Assembly: GCF_035083965.1 (NCBI RefSeq)
Contig: NC_089735.1
Span: 11,062,001-11,126,000 of the forward strand
Direction of reading: 5' to 3'
Length of the DNA: 64,000 nucleotides
Origin: Branchiostoma lanceolatum
Taxonomy: Eukaryota; Chordata; Leptocardii; Amphioxiformes; Branchiostomatidae
Under the pieces are notes generated by a model. It saw only the letters and a list, made by a program, of their open reading frames with translations, searched no databases and was not told where the DNA came from. Both the position numbers and the translations under genes were made by a program. Positions within the stretch are counted from its first letter, which is position 1; each line of letters opens with the position of its first letter. Positions 60,101-64,000 of the stretch are shown one piece after another.

Positions 60101-60915
60101 GCATCCAGTAACTTAAGTGGTGATTTTCATGCCTGGAACAAAATCAGAGATTTGTTATTTCTTTCTCCAGGTGTGAACTCACCCCAGCTTGTTGGTCCGG
60201 TTGTGGGGGGTACGGCTCACATGGCTGCTTGTAGAAAAATGGTTAATTTTTACTAGATCTTTATTTCATAACTTAATTACTATCATATCACATGTCTCTT
60301 CGCATTGGGTGGCAAGGGAATTCACTTCAAAATGTACTTGTATTTGTAGCTGAGCAGCCATCATTAATATTAGCCATTATTGTGAAGTAATAACGGTCAT
60401 ATTTGAATGGTTCATATTTGAAAAAGCATCTTTAAATTTTGGAAACCCTACAGTTTCACTTTTCCATTGGATTTAAAATACTCAGACTAATGTGTAACCA
60501 AATATCATAAAATTCACAGCACGTTTGCCCTTTAACTTAAAGATGACCTTGGATGTTTTGAATTTAAATAAAGTTGAACCAATTCATGTGTAGTGACAAT
60601 TGCATCTACCCATTCCCTTGCATTATGGAACATACATACATTATTACAAGCTGTTGTTGTATTCATATTTGTTTGTAGTGTTACCATAGTGATACCTACC
60701 CCAGGTTGTTGTGGACCGGGTGGGTATGCCCCAGGCTGGCCAGGCTGCGGGGGTGGGTACGCCCCGGGTTGCTGCTGGGGTGGGTACGTCCCGGGTTGTT
60801 GCCCGGGTGGGTACGCCCCGGGTTGTTGCTGGGGGTAGTATGGTTGCCCAGCCGCCGGTTGCCCGGGATATGGGGGCGGGGCCTGTTGCTCCCCTGCTTC
60901 TTGTGCCTTAGACAT
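57137..60915 (-). CDS. LITAF-domain protein (LITAF/CDIP1-like)
   Basis: Coding exons in transcript order: 60700-60915, 60183-60224, 58994-59068, 58359-58437, 57737-57896, 57137-57248; 227 aa. The N-terminus (1-137) is Pro/Gln/Gly/Tyr-rich with repeated PGAYPP-type units and a PPPY motif at about 13-16, the type bound by Nedd4-like WW domains. The C-terminal LITAF domain has TCVCPTCHQTVQTRV (CPTC at 161-164), a hydrophobic membrane-inserted stretch LITWLAMGGLFLVGCWAGCC, CIDELKDARHSCPNC (211-216) and THLGTYDR. The Cys pairs bind zinc and anchor the protein on late endosomal/lysosomal membranes (family knowledge). Orthology to LITAF versus CDIP1 is not resolved. The ATG follows an acceptor by 12 bases, so a non-coding first exon is expected. 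Confidence 0.93.
57353..57380. repeat. Short hairpin CAAGGAGGTT/AACCTCCTTG
   Basis: Ten-bp perfect arms with an 8-base loop in a LITAF-like intron, matching the palindrome in the GAR1 3' UTR (40223-40249). It is followed by a LINE-type end. Confidence 0.85.
57385..57475 (+). mobile_element. LINE-type 3' end
   Basis: CTCATGACCTCAATGAAAAG and ACGAATAAACAAAGGTTCAA as at 33310-33385, ending in AACGAACAAACAAG. It lies in a LITAF-like intron. Confidence 0.6.
58475..58690 (+). mobile_element. tRNA-derived SINE (family a)
   Basis: GACGTTGTGTTCTTGGGAAA, GAACCTGACTTTGGTTGGGG and AGGCAGTGGAAGGAAAGAG match 16690-16800. It lies in a LITAF-like intron. Confidence 0.6.
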
Positions 60916-61368
60916 CTCTTTTAAGTGCTGCAAACAGAGGAAAATGTAGACAAAAAATGAAAATGCTGCAACCTATTACTTTGACACGTACCCTCAAATT
61001 CTACCAGAAATGTAAAATTCAGATTAACCATGCCACCTCAGTCTCTAAAAGACTCTAGGTTGCTGGAAAAATAGCAGAAATTTACCAATTAGACTGAACA
61101 ATACACCAGAGGAGTACTATCAATTGGCCATAGAGTACAATTTACAAATACAACACAATCTATTTGACCAATTTCTACTATTTTCCAGCAACCCTTGGAG
61201 TGTGGTAGAGACCTTGCTACACCACAGTCTGAATTCAGAATCATGGTAGACTGTTACACAGTAGGCCTGTAGAAGAAATAAATTCCCTCTCAGAAGGCCA
61301 TGGAATGCAAACATCATCATAAGTCACTGAGTTAGCCTGGTTAGTTTCCCGGGGCTCCAATACTTCAC

Positions 61369-61586
61369 TACTGTAAATCCAGAAATGTTTGCAGCGGTTT
61401 TATGTTCGCGGTTTTCGTGTTGAACTTTCAGCACGAACTTAAAACCACCACAAAACTTTTGCCCACCTATGACTGTAGCAGCTGCGCAACTATTGTTTCA
61501 AACGCGAACTTAAAACCATCGTGAACACTCCATTTCCTCCCTACCGCGAAAAAAAACCCTGCATGAACTTAAATGCATTTACAGTA
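61369..61586 (+). mobile_element. CTGTAAAT-family MITE, complete
   Basis: TACTGTAAATCCAGAAATGT at the left and TTAAATGCATTTACAGTA at the right. The internal GCGGTTTTATGTTCGCGG and AACTTAAAACCACCAC match the 19127 copy. It lies in the 5' intron of the LITAF-like gene. Confidence 0.85.
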
Positions 61587-62759
61587 ACTAGGATGGCACC
61601 CAGGCTATCTTCCCTTGGGGTAAATTGTATAGCAACTGACACAACAAACAGTACCGAACAGGACTGCTATCCAGTTGTACTTTGAATGAAAGAAGACATT
61701 TGAATGATCTTAAGACATTTAGACTTGACCCGACAGATGGTCAATGGATAACCTTCCAGCTTGCTTGACCTCAGAGTCCCTGACACACCCAATACTAGAG
61801 AGACACCATATTTTTGGCTACAAAACCATTAGACAGTGACAATCACACTAGATTATCTGATAACTGATATAATAATAATAATAATAATGTAAACAATTCA
61901 CCATCAGTTTTGAGACTCAGCTACAACTGGCTCCAGTGTATCAAAGGCCGCAAAAAAGCACATTTGTACTACAGTATGTGCAAAGGAATGGGTATTTATG
62001 TATGCACACAGGGGTCTAACCCTAATGTGTCATGTACAGTTAAACTTAAGGGGCCAAAAACGGGGGTGACACCAAATGGACTACAACACTACAAGTTAAG
62101 CTTTGGAACAATCTTTAATAAGTCTGTAATTTTACAGATTTTATGTTTCATCTCAGATAAATGTAATAAATGTTTCTATTTCTTCAGCAGATCCCCCTAA
62201 ATTCTTTCAGCCACCCCCCCCCCCATCTTCCAATCATCCACTAGAGAAAGGCAACTTGACCCTGAAACATATGAGGTCAACAGTCTACAGGGCAATTAAC
62301 CTACATACTAAGTGGTAATAAACTGTAAATGTGACCTTGAATTACTTGGATCTGAATGCACATCTCATTCGCTAGCTATTAAACGGTATTGAAACTTCCC
62401 CTGACTTTTTTTCAAGATGGGAGGGGCTATAGGGCTAGACTTAGGGTTGGGTTGTTGTTTACGTTCTACCACCACGTATCCTCAAATATTAAGAGCTTCA
62501 AAATCTCTGCTCTAATGACCCACAGAATAATAATATATCTTTTGGTGTATAACTGAAGTCTTCAAATGTGTGCTCGATTGTTTCAAATTCCCCTGGTTGG
62601 CTCCACTGAGTTGGATCGTTCGTACCAAAAAAAAACATCAACATATACGCCTAGCGAAGCAACATGTTGATATAGTGTCACCAAAAATCGGGCTTAAATC
62701 AGAGTTGTTTAAGATAATTAATCACCTCAGATGATTCCGAAAGTGCTGTCCATACTTAC

Positions 62760-62850
62760 CTAACAACTATGACCAGACTGGAGCGGGGAAACCTTGAAAT
62801 CAGACGTGTCACGACAAGAAAAAGCGAGGAGGAAGTTTTGCCTCTCCGAA
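62760..62850 (-). other. Possible non-coding first exon of the LITAF-like gene
   Basis: On the minus strand TTAG|GTAAGT (donor at 62754-62759) follows a GC-rich stretch with AGAGGCAAAACTTCC and GTCGTGACACGTC. It would supply the untranslated exon that the acceptor at 60928 requires. No other strong donor with promoter-like surroundings was seen upstream. Inference only. The intron 60928-62753 holds the MITE at 61369 and an AAT repeat at about 61868-61889. Confidence 0.35.
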
Positions 62851-62889
62851 ATCCTTGGGGCGGGAGACGTTCTAGACGGCAGGGGTCTA

Positions 62890-63288
62890 CCTTTTTACCG
62901 GAATGCCCCGGAATGCCCATGAAGGAGGGTGAATTCTACCGGAATACACTATGTTTTGATGAGTAAACATCACAGGTTGCTGTATTTTGACATGAAATTA
63001 TATCTTTAGGGCCCAGGGAACGAGAAATCACTAGAAATTAGCGATCGGTGATAGTTCCCCGGTCAGCAATAAAAGCAAACATGGCGACTGGCGGGCGCCG
63101 ATGGCCATCACTAATTTCTAATGATTTCTCGTTCCCTGGGCCATGAATATATCATTTCATGCCAAAATACAGCAATTTGTGATGTTTACTCATCAAAGTA
63201 TAATGTATTCCGGTAGAATTCACCCTCCTTTATGGGCATTCCGGGGCATTCCGGTGTAAAACGGGCATTCCGGGACATTCCGGTAAAA
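62890..63288. repeat. Long imperfect foldback, ~155-bp arms
   Basis: Left arm 62890-63047 (TTTTTACCGGAATGCCCCGG ... AACGAGAAATCACTAGAAAT) and right arm 63102-63288 (its reverse complement with scattered changes and one extra ~30-bp CCGGAATGCCC unit). A 54-base centre (63048-63101) contains AAACATGGCGACTGGCGGGC. No target duplication is obvious. It lies near the presumed LITAF-like promoter. Confidence 0.88.
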
Positions 63289-63299
63289 AGGCAGACCGG

Positions 63300-64000
63300 A
63301 CGGAACCACAAATGCGCAAGACTAAATTTGGTCATGAATTATTCATGAACCCGATGACGTATGACATGTGGAAAGCGGGAGGGGCAGTCTTCATCTCCAA
63401 GTAGATGTAGGGTTGAAACATGTCCTTTTGTGGCGTTTTTAAAAGTTTTGCGAGTGAGTGTTTATCTTTATATAATCATAAATATCTGATTAAAAAAATC
63501 GGAGTAACACATATCATTGGAGTTTGACTTCACAGCGGGTCCCCCGCAAAGATTATATTTTCTGTTCGATGTTTAACGTTATATCTTTGTCTGCCTGTCT
63601 ATCTGTTTGTTTATTTGTTTGTTTATATTCTTAAAAAGTAGGGAGAAATACATCAAACGTCTATCATTGTCGTCCATTACACTTCAGGAGATTTTCAGGT
63701 TTATACTTTTTTTCTTCATACACTGCCCAAGAGAAGGGTCCCCAGAAATTGCGAAATAGAATAAAATGGAACGAAATGGAACGAAAATGAACAAACTGGA
63801 ACGAAATGGAACGAAATGGAACGAACTAAAACAACATATGTAACGTTATGAAATGAAGAAGAAGAAGAAATACCAGTAGATAGCGAATATAAGGTGTAGA
63901 CCAGAACTGGAAGCATTTTAAATACAGAAGTGAGTGGTAAATACATATTATAACGTGTTTTATTTCTTGAATCCATGTGTTTAATATCAAATACAACGTT
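63300..64000. other. Terminal intergenic DNA
   Basis: CCGATGACGTATGAC (about 63351) is CRE-like. A donor-like GCGA|GTGAGT at about 63453 could close a non-coding exon of a plus-strand gene beyond the window, but this is weak. A (TTTG)n run is at about 63604-63625, and GGAACGAAAT repeats are at 63755-63830. No coding region. Confidence 0.4.
63755..63830. repeat. 10-bp GGAACGAAAT tandem repeat
   Basis: Several copies of ATGGAACGAA with point changes, starting after AATAGAATAAAATGGAACG. On the reverse strand it reads as a Ser/Phe/Val-rich repeat, a shadow. Confidence 0.9.

Overview
The window looks like nuclear DNA of a cephalochordate (amphioxus, Branchiostoma-like). The evidence is intron-rich genes with chordate-like protein products, short exons with canonical GT-AG junctions, a dense population of short inverted-repeat transposons and tRNA-derived SINEs, and several intronic minisatellites, one of which includes the splice donor. 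The organism is an inference; no marker gene proves it. No organelle, viral or bacterial segment was seen.

Layout: (1) 1-11.0 kb, plus strand: the 3' part of a folliculin-interacting protein gene (FNIP1/2), 16 coding exons, 5' end outside the window. (2) 11.2-36.0 kb, minus strand: a complete DDX46/PRP5 spliceosomal DEAD-box helicase gene, 26 coding exons that sum to an intact 1261-codon frame, convergent with FNIP. (3) 36.2-40.4 kb, plus strand: GAR1, the H/ACA snoRNP protein, divergent from DDX46 across a few hundred bases. (4) 42.6-50.4 kb, plus strand: ATAD1/Msp1, the outer-membrane AAA+ extractase, 9 coding exons. (5) 51.2-53.5 kb, minus strand: a small spliced gene for a 69-residue protein I do not recognise. 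(6) 54.9-62.8 kb, minus strand: a LITAF/CDIP1-like zinc-membrane protein with a Pro/Gln/Tyr-rich N-terminus. (7) 62.8-64.0 kb: promoter-proximal DNA, a long foldback and a simple repeat.

The five recognised genes are housekeeping genes in unrelated pathways: lysosomal nutrient signalling, pre-mRNA splicing, snoRNP biogenesis, mitochondrial protein quality control and endosomal membranes. They are not an operon-like system. The only likely shared control is the DDX46/GAR1 divergent promoter.

The most unusual content is repetitive. There are three minisatellites tied to gene structure: a 33-bp array that multiplies an FNIP splice donor, a 56-bp array that multiplies the end of the DDX46 coding sequence, and a 28-bp palindromic array that can be read through from a DDX46 exon. 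There is also a perfectly delimited foldback transposon with an 8-bp target duplication, a hAT-like MITE with an 8-bp target duplication, a repeated MITE family with CTGTAAAT ends, and a tandem array built from a MITE plus its flank. All exon boundaries were placed by eye from GT/AG sites, reading-frame continuity and remembered family conservation. No alignment was run.
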